Assembly: GCA_035650275.1 (NCBI GenBank)
Contig: DASRHY010000079.1
Location: 8,544 to 72,543 of the forward strand
Origin: DASRHY01 sp035650275
Lineage (GTDB): Bacteria > Actinomycetota > Actinomycetes > Propionibacteriales > Kribbellaceae
Length of the DNA: 64,000 bases
Direction: 5' to 3'
In this document: piece by piece, positions 23,685 through 32,868 of the stretch
Numbering within the stretch: position 1 is the first letter of the stretch
How the letters are laid out: every line of letters begins with the position of its first letter
Program-made: the position numbers and the translations under genes
The notes under the pieces: model-generated
The model's database searches: none
The model's input: the letters and a program-made list of their open reading frames with translations, nothing else
What the model was told of the DNA's origin: nothing

Positions 23685-25555
23685 ACCAGAGCGCCTTCCT
23701 GCAGCTGCTCGCCCGGGACGCACCGGCCGAGGAGTTCGACGAGCCGCTGCGCGCCGCCGTCGCGGCCGGTGCGGGTCAGGCCGAGGTGGCGGAGCTCGAA
23801 CAGACGAAGGCGCTGGCACTGCGGGTCCGGCACGCGCTGGACCACCGGCGCCGCCGTGAGGTCGAGCTGGAGGCGCTGTTCGAGACCGCGGGCGACCTGG
23901 CCGGGCTGCAGGGCGTGGACGCGGTGCTGGACGCGATCGTGCGACGAGCCCGGACCCTGCTGCACACCGACGTTGCGTACCTGACCCTGATCGACGCCGA
24001 ACGCGGCGACACCTACATGCGCGCCACCGCAGGCGTCGTCTCGGCCACCTTCCGGGTCGTCCGGCTCGCGATGGGTGCCGGGCTCGGTGGCCTGGTGGCC
24101 GGCACCGCGACGCCGTACGCCACCGACTGCTACGCCGATGACGAGCGGTTCAAGCACGTCCGGTCCGTCGACACCGCGGTGGACGACGAGGGCCTGGTGG
24201 CGATCCTCGGCGTACCGCTGCTGCTCGGGCCGCAGGTACTCGGCGTGCTGTTCGCGGCCGACCGGACCCGGCGCTCGTTCGGGCACGAGCAGATCTCGCT
24301 GCTGTCCTCGCTGGCGGCGCACGCCGCGATCGCGATCGACGGGGCCCGGCTGCTGGAGGACGCCCGGGCGGCGGTCCGCGACCTCAACGCCGCGAACACG
24401 CTGGTACGACGGCACAGCGCGGCGGTGGAACGCGCCGCGGAGGCGCACGACCGGTTCACCGGACTGGTGCTGCGCGGCGGCACCGTCGACGACGTCGCGG
24501 CGGCGGTGACCGACGTACTGGGCGGCAGCCTGCTGGTGCTCGACCCGGAGGGCCGTTGCGTGGCCTCGGCCGGTACGCCGTGTGACGAGGTGCTGCCCGC
24601 CGGCTGGTCCGACGCGGTCGCGGACTCGCGGGCCGAGGGCCGGGCGGTATGCCGGGACGGGACCTGGTTCGCTGCGGTGGTCGCGGGCTCGGAGGAGGTC
24701 GGCGCGCTGGTGCTGCGCGGCGGTACCGAGCTGGACGGCGCCGACCAGCGGGTACTCGAACGTGCCGCGCTGGTGACCGCGCTGCTGCGCCTGATCGACC
24801 GGGCCGCCATCGAGACCGAGAACCGGATCCGCGGTGAGCTGGTCGCGGACCTGGTCACCCGCGGCGACGGCGCGGGCGTCGGGCACCGGGAACGTGCCCG
24901 CCAGCTCGGCCTCGACCTCGACGCCGGGGTCGCGGTGGCCGTTGTGCAGGCCGACCGGGACCACCTGCGCCGGCTGTCGTTCGCGGCCAACCATCAGGCG
25001 TCGCTGAACGGCGGCATCGCGGGTGTGCACCAGGACCGCCTGGTGATGCTGCTGCCCGGCGAGGACCCGGGTACCGCCGCCCGGCGGCTCGCGAAGGATC
25101 TCGCCGTCAGCCTCGGGCATCCGGTCACGGTCGGAGTCGCCGGACCGGCCGCGGGACCGGCCGCCGTACCCGCCGCGCACACCGAAGCTCGCCGGTGCCT
25201 GGACGCGCTGGTCGCACTCGGCCGGACCGGCGAGGGCGCGAGCAGCCGCGAGCTCGGTTTCGTCGGGCTGCTGCTCGGCGAGGCGGGTGGCGCCGACGAG
25301 TTCGTCCGCGGGGTGCTCGGGTCGGTGATCGCGTACGACGAGCGCCGCGGCACCGAGCTGGTCCGCACCCTGGAGGCGTACTTCGCGCACGGCGGCAACC
25401 TGACCCGCGCCAAGGACGACCTGCATGTCCACGTCAACACCGTCGCGCAACGCCTCGACCGCGTCGCCCACCTGCTCGGTCCGGACTGGCAACACCCCGA
25501 CCGAGCACTCGAGGTCCAGCTGGCCCTCCGCCTCCACCGCCTCGTCCGCACCTAG
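23669..25555 (+). CDS. GAF-domain transcriptional regulator with PucR/CdaR-type C-terminal HTH
   Basis: 628-residue cytoplasmic regulator. Start GTG at 23669 overlaps the dehydrogenase gene by 16 bases. After a short helical N-terminus, a GAF domain spans about residues 75-225 (LLHTDVAYLTLIDAERGDTYMRAT to LAAHAAIAIDGARLL). A coiled segment and a central PucR-type region follow. The C-terminal HTH_30 motif is YFAHGGNLTRAKDDLHVHVNTVAQRLDRVAHLLG. Such proteins often control neighbouring catabolic genes; the likely ligand is a small acid from 3-hydroxybutyrate metabolism, by context only. Confidence 0.87.
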   Translation: MDRTLNQSAFLQLLARDAPAEEFDEPLRAAVAAGAGQAEVAELEQTKALALRVRHALDHRRRREVELEALFETAGDLAGLQGVDAVLDAIVRRARTLLHTDVAYLTLIDAERGDTYMRATAGVVSATFRVVRLAMGAGLGGLVAGTATPYATDCYADDERFKHVRSVDTAVDDEGLVAILGVPLLLGPQVLGVLFAADRTRRSFGHEQISLLSSLAAHAAIAIDGARLLEDARAAVRDLNAANTLVRRHSAAVERAAEAHDRFTGLVLRGGTVDDVAAAVTDVLGGSLLVLDPEGRCVASAGTPCDEVLPAGWSDAVADSRAEGRAVCRDGTWFAAVVAGSEEVGALVLRGGTELDGADQRVLERAALVTALLRLIDRAAIETENRIRGELVADLVTRGDGAGVGHRERARQLGLDLDAGVAVAVVQADRDHLRRLSFAANHQASLNGGIAGVHQDRLVMLLPGEDPGTAARRLAKDLAVSLGHPVTVGVAGPAAGPAAVPAAHTEARRCLDALVALGRTGEGASSRELGFVGLLLGEAGGADEFVRGVLGSVIAYDERRGTELVRTLEAYFAHGGNLTRAKDDLHVHVNTVAQRLDRVAHLLGPDWQHPDRALEVQLALRLHRLVRT

Positions 25556-25570
25556 CCCTCATTCCGCTCA

Positions 25571-25619
25571 TCGGGCCCTTGTGACCCGGCGTGTCGTCGA
25601 TCGTCGGGCCCTTGTGACC
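25571..25619. repeat. Pair of 16-bp direct repeats after the regulator gene
   Basis: TCGGGCCCTTGTGACC occurs at 25571-25586 and again at 25604-25619, 33 bp apart (about three helical turns). It lies in the convergent gap between the GAF regulator and the ornithine-cyclodeaminase-family gene. Function unknown. Confidence 0.7.
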
Positions 25620-25710
25620 ACCCAGCAGGCTCCGGCCCGCGACAGCCCGGCCCTATCCACAGAAAAGGAAAAGTGACCGATGATCGGCAACAGAGGGGAT
25701 GGGGTGGGCG

Positions 25711-26637
25711 TCAGGGGAGGAGGCCGGCGTTGCGGGCTACCAGGGTGGCGACGACGAGGTCCTGGACGGCGAGGCCGACCGAGACGAAGACGGTGATCTC
25801 GTCGGTGGTGTCGCGGCGGACCTCGCCGCGGGAGAGCGCCACCAGGTCGCCGGCGACATCGTTCCAGGACAGCGCGCCGTCCGCGACGGCGAGCAGCAGG
25901 GTGCCGGACTCGGTGCGCACGGCGGCGTGATCGTCCACGACCACCCTGGCCCGGCTCATCAGCCCCGAGCCCAGCTCGCGGCGCTCCGGGCGGTACGACC
26001 CGATCGTGTTCAGGTGGGTCCCCGGCTTCACCGCGTCCTCGTCCAGCACCGGAGCCGGGCTCGACGTACAGGTGCAGATCACGTCGGCGCCGGACGCGCC
26101 GGTCCGGTCCGCGGCCAGGGCGGGCAGACCCTCGCCGCGCAGCATCGCGACGAAGCGGTCGGTGCGCACCCGGTCGCGGCCGACCACCTCGACCTGTTCG
26201 AGCGACGGGCGGACCCAGCGCATCGCGCGGATGTGCTCGCGGGCCTGGACACCGGTGCCGAACACGGCCAGCCGGCAGACGTCGGGCCGGGCCAGCGCGT
26301 CCGCGGCGAGCGCCGACACGGCAGGGGTACGACGGGCGGTGAGCGCGGCACCGTCCAGGGTCGCGACGACCTCACCGGAGGCGGTGTCGAACAGCACGTA
26401 CAGGCCCCGCACGGCCGACTGACTGCCGGCGCGGACGGTCACCGTCTTGACGCCGGCCGTCGGTCCGGCCAGGGCCGGCATCACCAGCAGGTCCGCGCCG
26501 TCAATGCCGAGCGGGGCCTGCACCCGCGGGATCGTCGCCGGCCCGGCGGCGAAGACCGTCCGCAGCTCGGCCACGACCTCGCCGAACGGCGCGAGCCGGA
26601 AGATCCGCGCGGCGTCGAGGTGCGGAGGTCCGTTCAC
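25711..26637 (-). CDS. Ornithine cyclodeaminase / mu-crystallin family protein
   Basis: 308 residues; GTG start overlapping the livM-like stop (GTGA). Family landmarks: the active-site lysine in GVKTVTVR, SGEVVATLDGAALTARRTPAVSALAADAL, the NAD(P) fold LAVFGTGVQAREHIRAM, and ICTCTSSPAPVLDEDAVKPGTHLNTIGSY. Members include ornithine cyclodeaminase, alanine dehydrogenase and Delta1-pyrroline-2-carboxylate reductase; these residues do not decide. It is the last gene of the Liv-type importer operon, so it probably acts on the imported compound. Confidence 0.9.
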   Translation of the reverse strand: MNGPPHLDAARIFRLAPFGEVVAELRTVFAAGPATIPRVQAPLGIDGADLLVMPALAGPTAGVKTVTVRAGSQSAVRGLYVLFDTASGEVVATLDGAALTARRTPAVSALAADALARPDVCRLAVFGTGVQAREHIRAMRWVRPSLEQVEVVGRDRVRTDRFVAMLRGEGLPALAADRTGASGADVICTCTSSPAPVLDEDAVKPGTHLNTIGSYRPERRELGSGLMSRARVVVDDHAAVRTESGTLLLAVADGALSWNDVAGDLVALSRGEVRRDTTDEITVFVSVGLAVQDLVVATLVARNAGLLP

Positions 26638-27701
26638 GCGCGCGGCTCGGCCACGGACTCGCGCTCGGCGGCCACCGCCGGCGCACCGCTCAGGTGCGGC
26701 TCGGCATCCGGCACGTCGTCAGCGCCGCGGCGCCGCAGCAGGTGTGCGACCGTGCCCCAGATACCGCGCCGGAACAGCAGCACGACGACCACGAAGATCA
26801 GCCCGGTGATCAGCCCCGGCCCGGTGATCGAGACCGGTCCCAGCTGGATCCCCGACGTCGCGAGGTAGTCCTCCAGCTGCACGATCAGGGCCGCGCCGAG
26901 CACGCTGCCCCACAGGGTGCCGATGCCGCCGAGGATGGTCATGATCACGACCTTGCCGGAGGTGGTCCAGTACACCTCCTGCAGCGAGGCGAACCCGTGG
27001 CTGATGGCGTACAGGCCGCCGGCCAGACCGGACAGGCCCGCCGAGATCACGAAGATCATCACCTTGTACCGCGCGACCGGATAGCCCAGCGCGCGGGACC
27101 GGGCCGGGTTCTCCCGGATCGTCACCAGCACCCGGCCGAACGGCGAGTGCACGATCCGCCAGGCGATCGCCAGTCCGACCAGAACGATCGGCAGACCCGC
27201 GTAGTAGAAGTAGAACGGATCCGACAGGTCCAGCCCGAACAGGTTCTTCGGGATGCCCTGCAAGCCGTTCTCGCCACCGGTCACGCTGCTCCACTGGTTC
27301 GCGACGAAGTACACCATCTGCGCGAAGGCCAGCGTCACCATCGCGAAGTAGATCCCGGTACGACGGACCGCCAGCAGCGCGATCGGCACCGCGAGCACCA
27401 TCGCCGCGGCCGCGCCGCCGAGCACCGCGACCGGGAAGGCCACGCCGGTCTCGATCGCGATCACGCCCGCCATATACGCCGAGCTGCCCCAGAACGCGGC
27501 ATGGCCGAACGACAGCAGCCCGGTGTACCCGAGCAGCAGGTCCAGCGACACCGCGAACAGCGCCCACGCGATCATGTCCAGCGCCACCGGCGGGTAGACG
27601 AACCAGGGCAGCGCCACCGCCACCAGCAGCCCGCCGGCCACCGCGGTCCAGCGCCAGCCCCGCGGCATCGCACCCAGCCCGCGGGCGACGTAACCCGTCA
27701 T
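26634..27701 (-). CDS. Branched-chain amino acid-type ABC permease (LivM-like)
   Basis: Inner-membrane permease, 355 residues, with about nine hydrophobic helices. It has the LivM loop GYTGLLSFGHAAFWGSSAYMAGV and the coupling segment IRENPARSRALGYPVARYKVMIFVISAGLSGLAGGLYA. The ATG at 27701 overlaps the LivH stop, and its own stop overlaps the downstream enzyme gene. The C-terminal ~35 residues are a charged cytoplasmic tail. Liv-type systems carry amino acids, ureas, amides or aromatic and short-chain acids; the substrate is not decided. Confidence 0.93.
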   Translation of the reverse strand: MTGYVARGLGAMPRGWRWTAVAGGLLVAVALPWFVYPPVALDMIAWALFAVSLDLLLGYTGLLSFGHAAFWGSSAYMAGVIAIETGVAFPVAVLGGAAAAMVLAVPIALLAVRRTGIYFAMVTLAFAQMVYFVANQWSSVTGGENGLQGIPKNLFGLDLSDPFYFYYAGLPIVLVGLAIAWRIVHSPFGRVLVTIRENPARSRALGYPVARYKVMIFVISAGLSGLAGGLYAISHGFASLQEVYWTTSGKVVIMTILGGIGTLWGSVLGAALIVQLEDYLATSGIQLGPVSITGPGLITGLIFVVVVLLFRRGIWGTVAHLLRRRGADDVPDAEPHLSGAPAVAAERESVAEPRA

Positions 27702-28570
27702 GCGGCGGCCTCCTCACGGCCGAACAGCCCGGCCGGCCGCCACAGCAGCACGACCGCCATCAGGATGAACACCGAGGTGGTCGCCACGCCGGGCACGTAC
27801 ACGTTGCCGAGCGCCTGCAGCATGCCGATCAGGAAACCGGCGGCGACCGAGCCGAAGATCGAGCCGAGACCGCCGATCACGACCACCGCGAACACCAGGA
27901 TGATCAGGTCCGCGCCCATCAGTGGACTGACCGCCCGCATCGGTGCCGCGAGTACGCCGGACAGCGCGGCCAGCGCGATCCCGAAGCCGAACACCGGCGA
28001 GATCCACCGGCCGACGTCGATGCCGAGCGCCCGGGTCAGCTCCGGCCGCTCGGTCGCGGCGCGGACGATCATCCCGACCCGGGTCCTGGCCAGCAGCAGC
28101 CAGGCCCCGAGCGAGACGAGTACCGAGAACACCAGTACGAACACCTGGTACGCCGGGTACTCGAACAGGCCGAGGTCCACGGTCCCGTCGAGCCCGGCGG
28201 GTTGCGGGTACTGCTGCGGCTGGACGCCGTACTTCATCCGCAGCAGGTCGGTGAAGATCAGTGTCAGCCCGAACGTCAGCAGGAAGTTGTACAGCGGGTC
28301 CAGCCCGACCAGCCGTCGTACCAGCAGCCGCTCCAGCGCCATCCCGAAGACGCCGAGCAGCAGTGGCATCAGCAGCAGCGCGACCCAGAAGTTGATGCCG
28401 GCCTCCTCGAGCAGCACGAATGCGCCGAACGCGCCGAGCATGTAGAACGCGCCGTGGGCGAAGTTGACCACTCCGAGCATCCCGAAGATGACCGCCAGCC
28501 CGAGCGCGAGCAGGGCGTAGAAGCTGCCGTTGACGAGACCGTTGAACGCGTGCTGCAGGACATCCGCCAT
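27698..28570 (-). CDS. Branched-chain amino acid-type ABC permease (LivH-like)
   Basis: 290-residue permease partner of LivM, starting MADVLQHAFNGLVNGSFYALLALGLAVIFGMLGVVNFAHGAFYMLGAF, the classical LivH opening. The coupling region MIVRAATERPELTRALGIDVGR and GGLGSIFGSVAAGFLIGMLQAL are present. Ten bases separate it from the upstream binding-protein gene. Confidence 0.93.
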   Translation of the reverse strand: MADVLQHAFNGLVNGSFYALLALGLAVIFGMLGVVNFAHGAFYMLGAFGAFVLLEEAGINFWVALLLMPLLLGVFGMALERLLVRRLVGLDPLYNFLLTFGLTLIFTDLLRMKYGVQPQQYPQPAGLDGTVDLGLFEYPAYQVFVLVFSVLVSLGAWLLLARTRVGMIVRAATERPELTRALGIDVGRWISPVFGFGIALAALSGVLAAPMRAVSPLMGADLIILVFAVVVIGGLGSIFGSVAAGFLIGMLQALGNVYVPGVATTSVFILMAVVLLWRPAGLFGREEAAA

Positions 28571-28579
28571 CTGCCTGCC

Positions 28580-29833
28580 TCAGCTCATCGAGCAGGTGGA
28601 CTCGGCCACCGGCTTGAAGGCCTTGTCGGCCGGGATCGTGGTGACGATCTTCTCGTAGTCGTAGTCCTCGGTGACCTGGCTCTTCGGCTTCACCTCGGCC
28701 AGGTAGACGTCGTGGACGACCCGGTGGTCCTCGGCGCGGATCTTGCCGTTGCGGAGGAAGAAGTCGTTGACCTCCTTGCCCTCCAGGTTCTTCACCACGT
28801 CGTCGGACGCGTCGGTGCCGGCGGCCTGCACGGCCTCCAGGTAGGTCATCGTCGCGGAGTAGTTGCCGGCGTGCGCGAACGACGGCCGGCTGCCGGTCTT
28901 CTCCTTGAACTTGTCCGCCCACTGCCGGTTCTGCTCGTCGAAGTTCCAGTACCAGGCGTCGGTGAACTTCGTGCCTGCCAGCGCGTCCGGTCCGGCCGAG
29001 TGGATGTCGGTGATGAACATCAGGCCGACCGACAGGCCGACACCCTTCTGCTTGAGCTGGAACTGGTTGTACTGCTTGACCAGGTTCACCAGCTCGCCGC
29101 CGGCATGCATGGTGCCGAGCACGTCGGGCTTGGCCGCAGGCGCCTGCAGCAGCTGCGAGGAGAAGTCGCCGCTGGTGTTCGGGAACTCCGACGACTTCTT
29201 TCCGACGACCTTTCCGCCGGCCTCCTCAACGGCATTGGTGAAGCTCTTCTCCATGTCCTGGCCGAACGCGTAGTCCGGGTAGACCAGGTACCAGCTCTTC
29301 GCGCCTGCCTGGGTGACCGTCGTACCGGTGCCGTTGGCAAGCATGTAGGTGTCGTACGCGTAGTGGAAGGTGTACTTGTTGCACTTGGCACCGGTCAGCT
29401 CGGTGGTCGCCGCGGTGATGTTGATGTGCAGCTTCTTCTTCGCCGCCGCCTGGCCGGCGACCGCGAGTGCTGCCGACGAGGTGGGGACGTCGAGGATGAT
29501 GTCGGCCTTCTGCCGGTCGTACATCTCCTGCGCCTTGGTGTTCGCGATCTCCGGCTTGTTCTGGTGGTCTGCGACGACCACCTCGATGTTCTTGCTGACC
29601 GCGTCGTCACCGTGCTTGGCCTTGAAGTCCTCGACCGCCATCTTGACCGCCTCGACCGCGTTCGGGCCGGACAGGTCGGCGTAGATGCCGGTCTGGTCGT
29701 TCAGTACGCCGAGGACGATCTTGTCGTCGCTGATCTTGCCGCCACCCCCGGACGGACCGCCCGCACCGCCGCAGGCCGCGAGCAGCGTCACGGCCGTCAT
29801 GACCGAGATCGCCGGAACGATGTGTCGTCGCAT
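28580..29833 (-). CDS. ABC transporter substrate-binding lipoprotein (LivK-like, peripla_BP_6)
   Basis: 417-residue extracytoplasmic receptor. GGAGGAG precedes the ATG at 29833. The signal peptide ends in lipobox LLAACGG. The mature start is DDKIVLGVLNDQTGIYADLSGPNAVEAVKMAVEDFKAK, the usual family-1 periplasmic-binding fold, followed by a switch region TYMLANGTGTTVTQAGAKSWYLVYPDYAFGQDM. This SmoM/urea/aromatic-acid-like type often has ligands other than Leu/Ile/Val. Ligand unknown. Confidence 0.92.
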   Translation of the reverse strand: MRRHIVPAISVMTAVTLLAACGGAGGPSGGGGKISDDKIVLGVLNDQTGIYADLSGPNAVEAVKMAVEDFKAKHGDDAVSKNIEVVVADHQNKPEIANTKAQEMYDRQKADIILDVPTSSAALAVAGQAAAKKKLHINITAATTELTGAKCNKYTFHYAYDTYMLANGTGTTVTQAGAKSWYLVYPDYAFGQDMEKSFTNAVEEAGGKVVGKKSSEFPNTSGDFSSQLLQAPAAKPDVLGTMHAGGELVNLVKQYNQFQLKQKGVGLSVGLMFITDIHSAGPDALAGTKFTDAWYWNFDEQNRQWADKFKEKTGSRPSFAHAGNYSATMTYLEAVQAAGTDASDDVVKNLEGKEVNDFFLRNGKIRAEDHRVVHDVYLAEVKPKSQVTEDYDYEKIVTTIPADKAFKPVAESTCSMS

Positions 29834-29859
29834 GGTTCGTTCTCCTCCGATGGGGTTTC

Positions 29860-30561
29860 TCAGATTCCGAGGTACTCGAGCAGCTCGTGCTCGCGTTCGG
29901 CCACGTCGGTGTTGTGCAGGGACTGCGCGACCCGGCCGCGGTCGAGCAGGTAGTGGCGGTCGGCAACGGTCGAGGCGAACCGGATGTTCTGCTCGACCAG
30001 CAGCACGGTGACGCCCGCCGCCTTGACGTCGCGCAGGATGTCGCCGATCTGCCGGACCAGCACCGGGGAGAGACCCTCGGTCGGCTCGTCGCAGAGCAGC
30101 AGCCGGGCGCCCATCCGCAGTACCCGGGCGATCGCGAGCATCTGCTGCTCACCGCCGGACAGCTTGGTCCCGGGGAACCGCCGGCGTTCCTTGAGCACCG
30201 GGAACGAGTCGTAGACCCGGTCCAGCGACCAGGCGTCGCCATTCACGACCGGTGGCAACCGCAGGTTCTCCTCGACGGACAGGCTGGCGAAGATGCCGCG
30301 GTCGTCCGGCACCAGCCCCAGTCCGCGGCGGGCCCGGCGGTGCGCGGCCAGCCCGGTGATCTCGGTATCGTCCAGGGTGATGGTGCCGGCGGTCGGGCGG
30401 TGCAGGCCCATCAGGCAGCGCAGCAGCGTCGTCTTGCCGGCACCGTTGCGGCCGACCAGCGTCACCACCTCGCCGCTCGCCACCCGCAGCGACACGTCGT
30501 GCAGCACCTGCGCCTCGCCGTACGACGCCGACACGCCTGTGACCTCAAGCAGCGGACTCAC
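29860..30561 (-). CDS. ABC transporter ATP-binding protein (LivF-like)
   Basis: 233-residue ATPase. Walker A GRNGAGKTTLL, signature LSGGEQQMLAIARVL, Walker B LLLCDEPTEGLSP, and a degenerate switch region LLVEQNIRFA typical of LivF. GTG start at 30561 lies 17 bases inside the LivG gene, so translation is coupled. Confidence 0.93.
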   Translation of the reverse strand: MSPLLEVTGVSASYGEAQVLHDVSLRVASGEVVTLVGRNGAGKTTLLRCLMGLHRPTAGTITLDDTEITGLAAHRRARRGLGLVPDDRGIFASLSVEENLRLPPVVNGDAWSLDRVYDSFPVLKERRRFPGTKLSGGEQQMLAIARVLRMGARLLLCDEPTEGLSPVLVRQIGDILRDVKAAGVTVLLVEQNIRFASTVADRHYLLDRGRVAQSLHNTDVAEREHELLEYLGI

Positions 30562-31309
30562 CTCCGAGGTACGCGTCGATCACCCGCGAGTCGCCCCGCA
30601 CCTCGTCGTACGTGCCCTCGACCAGCACCTGACCGAACTGCAGCACAGTGACCCGGTCCGCGAGCCCGGCGACGACGCTCATGTTGTGCTCGACCAGTAC
30701 GACGGTCCGGCCGGACCGGACCCTGCCGATCAGCTCGACTGTGCGGTCCACGTCCTCCAGACCCATCCCGGCGGTCGGCTCGTCGAGCAGCAGGACCTTC
30801 GGGTCCAGCGCGAGTGCGAGTGCCAGCTCGAGCGCCCGCTTCTGCCCGTACGCGAGCGTGCCGGCCTCGACGTCGCGGTGCCTGCCGAGCCCGACCTCGT
30901 CGAGCAGCTCCGCGGCGCGGTCGGAGAACCTGGACAGCGCGCGATCGGACACCCAGAACCGGTACCGCAGGCTCGAACCGGCCAGCAGTGCCATCTCCAG
31001 GTGCTGCTGCAGGGTGAGCTGGTCGAACAGGCTGGTGATCTGGAACGACCGGGCGACGCCGAGCCGGGCGATCCGCTCCGGCGGTGCGCCGGTGACGTCG
31101 GTGTCGCCGAGCCGGATCTGGCCGCCACTGGGCTTCAGGAATCCGGTGAGCAGGTTGAACAGCGTCGTCTTGCCGGCGCCGTTCGGACCGACCAGGGCGT
31201 GTACGTCGCCCTCGGCCACGGCGAGGTCGACTGCGTTCACGGCGGTGAAGCCGTGGAACTGCTTGGTCAACCCGGTGGTCGAGATCGCGGTGGGGCGGCC
31301 GGCGTCCAT
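30545..31309 (-). CDS. ABC transporter ATP-binding protein (LivG-like), first gene of the operon
   Basis: 254-residue ATPase. Walker A GPNGAGKTTLFNLLTGF, LivG-type signature LAYGQKRALELALALA, Walker B VLLLDEPTAGMG, switch VVLVEHNMSVVAGLADRVTVL. ATG at 31309. It heads the minus-strand operon LivG-LivF-SBP-LivH-LivM-enzyme. The 200-bp divergent gap to the secreted esterase is the presumed promoter and regulator-binding region. Confidence 0.93.
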   Translation of the reverse strand: MDAGRPTAISTTGLTKQFHGFTAVNAVDLAVAEGDVHALVGPNGAGKTTLFNLLTGFLKPSGGQIRLGDTDVTGAPPERIARLGVARSFQITSLFDQLTLQQHLEMALLAGSSLRYRFWVSDRALSRFSDRAAELLDEVGLGRHRDVEAGTLAYGQKRALELALALALDPKVLLLDEPTAGMGLEDVDRTVELIGRVRSGRTVVLVEHNMSVVAGLADRVTVLQFGQVLVEGTYDEVRGDSRVIDAYLGGESAA

Positions 31310-31509
31310 AGCCGCAACCTAGGGGGACGGTCACGCACGAACCATGGAGACGTCACACACAGTGTCAGGCCAGGCCTATGTGCTCCGGACACACGGCCGA
31401 CGATGGGCACATTCGCGCTGGACGCGTTGTGTGCCACCAGCACATGGCAGGGCCCTCCGGGCGAGGACCAGCATGCGCAGCAGGATCCCCGACCCGCGGT
31501 GAGGCTGCC

Positions 31510-32868
31510 ATGCGTACTTCCAGGATGGTCCTGCTGACCACGACCGTACTGCTGCTCGCCGGCGGTGTTGCGACCCCGGTGTCCGCGGGCGGCCGCTGCG
31601 ACCACGACGTGCGGGTACCGGGCGCCGAGGTGCAGGCCACCGCGTGCCTGACCGACCTGACCACTGTCGGCACGCTGGTCTCGGGACACACCGTGCAGGC
31701 CGACTGGGCCGGACTGAGCTCGGTCCGGACGGTGAACCCGACCGGGGTGCCGGGCCTGCAGGTGGACGGCTACTTCGGCGACACCTCCACGAGCAACACC
31801 CACCACGGCTGGAACCACGACGCGCAGTTCGTGCTCCGGCTGCCGGACCGGTGGAACGGCAAGCTGATCGTCACCGGCGCACCCGGCGTACGGCGGCAGT
31901 ACGCGCTCGACGCGACGATCTCGGACTGGGTGCTGGCCCGCGGCTACGCCTTCGCCGCGACCGACAAGGGCAACACCGGCGTGCAGTTCTACCGCGACGG
32001 CACGCGGCCCGGCGACGCGGTGGCCGAGTGGAACCACCGGGTCACCGAGCTGACGGTCGCGGCAAAGGAGGCGGTCCGGCAGCGGTACGGCCGCGGCCCC
32101 GAACGCACGTACCTGACCGGCATCTCGAACGGCGGCTACCTGGTCCGCTGGCAGCTGGAGAACCGCGCCTTCCTGTACGACGGTGGCGTCGACCTGGAGG
32201 GCACGCTGTTCCGCGCCGACGGCCCGAACCTGTTCACCTACCTGCCTGCGGCGCTGCGGAGCTACCCGGCGTACAAGGCGGGCAGCGAGGCCGCGCACGA
32301 CGCGATGCTGGCGGCCGGGTTCGCGCCCGGGTCGGAGTTCCTCTGGGACTTCCACTACCAGGTCTACTGGGACCTCACCCAGCGGATCTACCGCGAGGAG
32401 TTCGACCCGTCGTACGACGGCGCGACCGAGGCCGGTACGCCGTTCTGTGCCAGCGGTACGCCGGCCTGCGACGCCGACTACGACTACTTCGCCCGGCCCG
32501 CCACGGTCCGGCAGGCGGTCAAGAAGGTCGAGCTGACCGGGAAGATCGGCCGGCCGATGCTCACCCTTCACGGCACCCTGGACACCCTGTTGCCACCGGC
32601 AACCGACTCCGATGTCTACGCCGAGCTGGTCCGGGACCGCGGCCGCGGCGGGCTGCACCGCTACTACGTGGTCGAGGACGGCAACCACGTCGACGGCCTG
32701 TACGACGTCTACCCCGACCGGCTCCGGCCGATGCTGCCGTGCTTCCGCGACGCCCTGACCGCCCTGGATCGATGGGTCACCCGGGGTCACCACCCGCCGC
32801 GCAGCGGCACCGTGCCCCGCCCGCCGGCCGGAGACCTCGCCAACACCTGCTCCCTGACCGACCGCTGA
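31510..32868 (+). CDS. Secreted alpha/beta hydrolase resembling 3-hydroxybutyrate-oligomer hydrolases / tannase-feruloyl esterases
   Basis: 452-residue secreted enzyme. Signal peptide MRTSRMVLLTTTVLLLAGGVATPVSA. The mature part includes HHGWNHDAQFVLRLPDRWNGKLIVTGAPGVRRQYA, the nucleophile motif YLTGISNGGYLVRW, a C-terminal catalytic Asp candidate in LTLHGTLDTLLPP and a His in VEDGNHVDGLYDVYP. Cysteine pairs (FCASGTPACDAD, PCF) suggest disulfides. I assign it to the 3HB-oligomer hydrolase/tannase-like group, supported by a 3-hydroxybutyrate dehydrogenase 8 kb away. It is divergent from the Liv-type importer. Confidence 0.75.
   Translation: MRTSRMVLLTTTVLLLAGGVATPVSAGGRCDHDVRVPGAEVQATACLTDLTTVGTLVSGHTVQADWAGLSSVRTVNPTGVPGLQVDGYFGDTSTSNTHHGWNHDAQFVLRLPDRWNGKLIVTGAPGVRRQYALDATISDWVLARGYAFAATDKGNTGVQFYRDGTRPGDAVAEWNHRVTELTVAAKEAVRQRYGRGPERTYLTGISNGGYLVRWQLENRAFLYDGGVDLEGTLFRADGPNLFTYLPAALRSYPAYKAGSEAAHDAMLAAGFAPGSEFLWDFHYQVYWDLTQRIYREEFDPSYDGATEAGTPFCASGTPACDADYDYFARPATVRQAVKKVELTGKIGRPMLTLHGTLDTLLPPATDSDVYAELVRDRGRGGLHRYYVVEDGNHVDGLYDVYPDRLRPMLPCFRDALTALDRWVTRGHHPPRSGTVPRPPAGDLANTCSLTDR

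Noticed and set aside
25571..25619. 16-bp direct repeats as the start of a CRISPR array
   Set aside because: Only two copies with a 17-bp gap and no further repeats or cas genes; no CRISPR array was seen anywhere in the window.
28202..29953. 583-codon plus-strand frame opposite the LivK-like binding protein
   Set aside because: Antisense shadow of livH and the binding-protein gene; Arg/Val/Leu-biased sequence with no recognisable motif.
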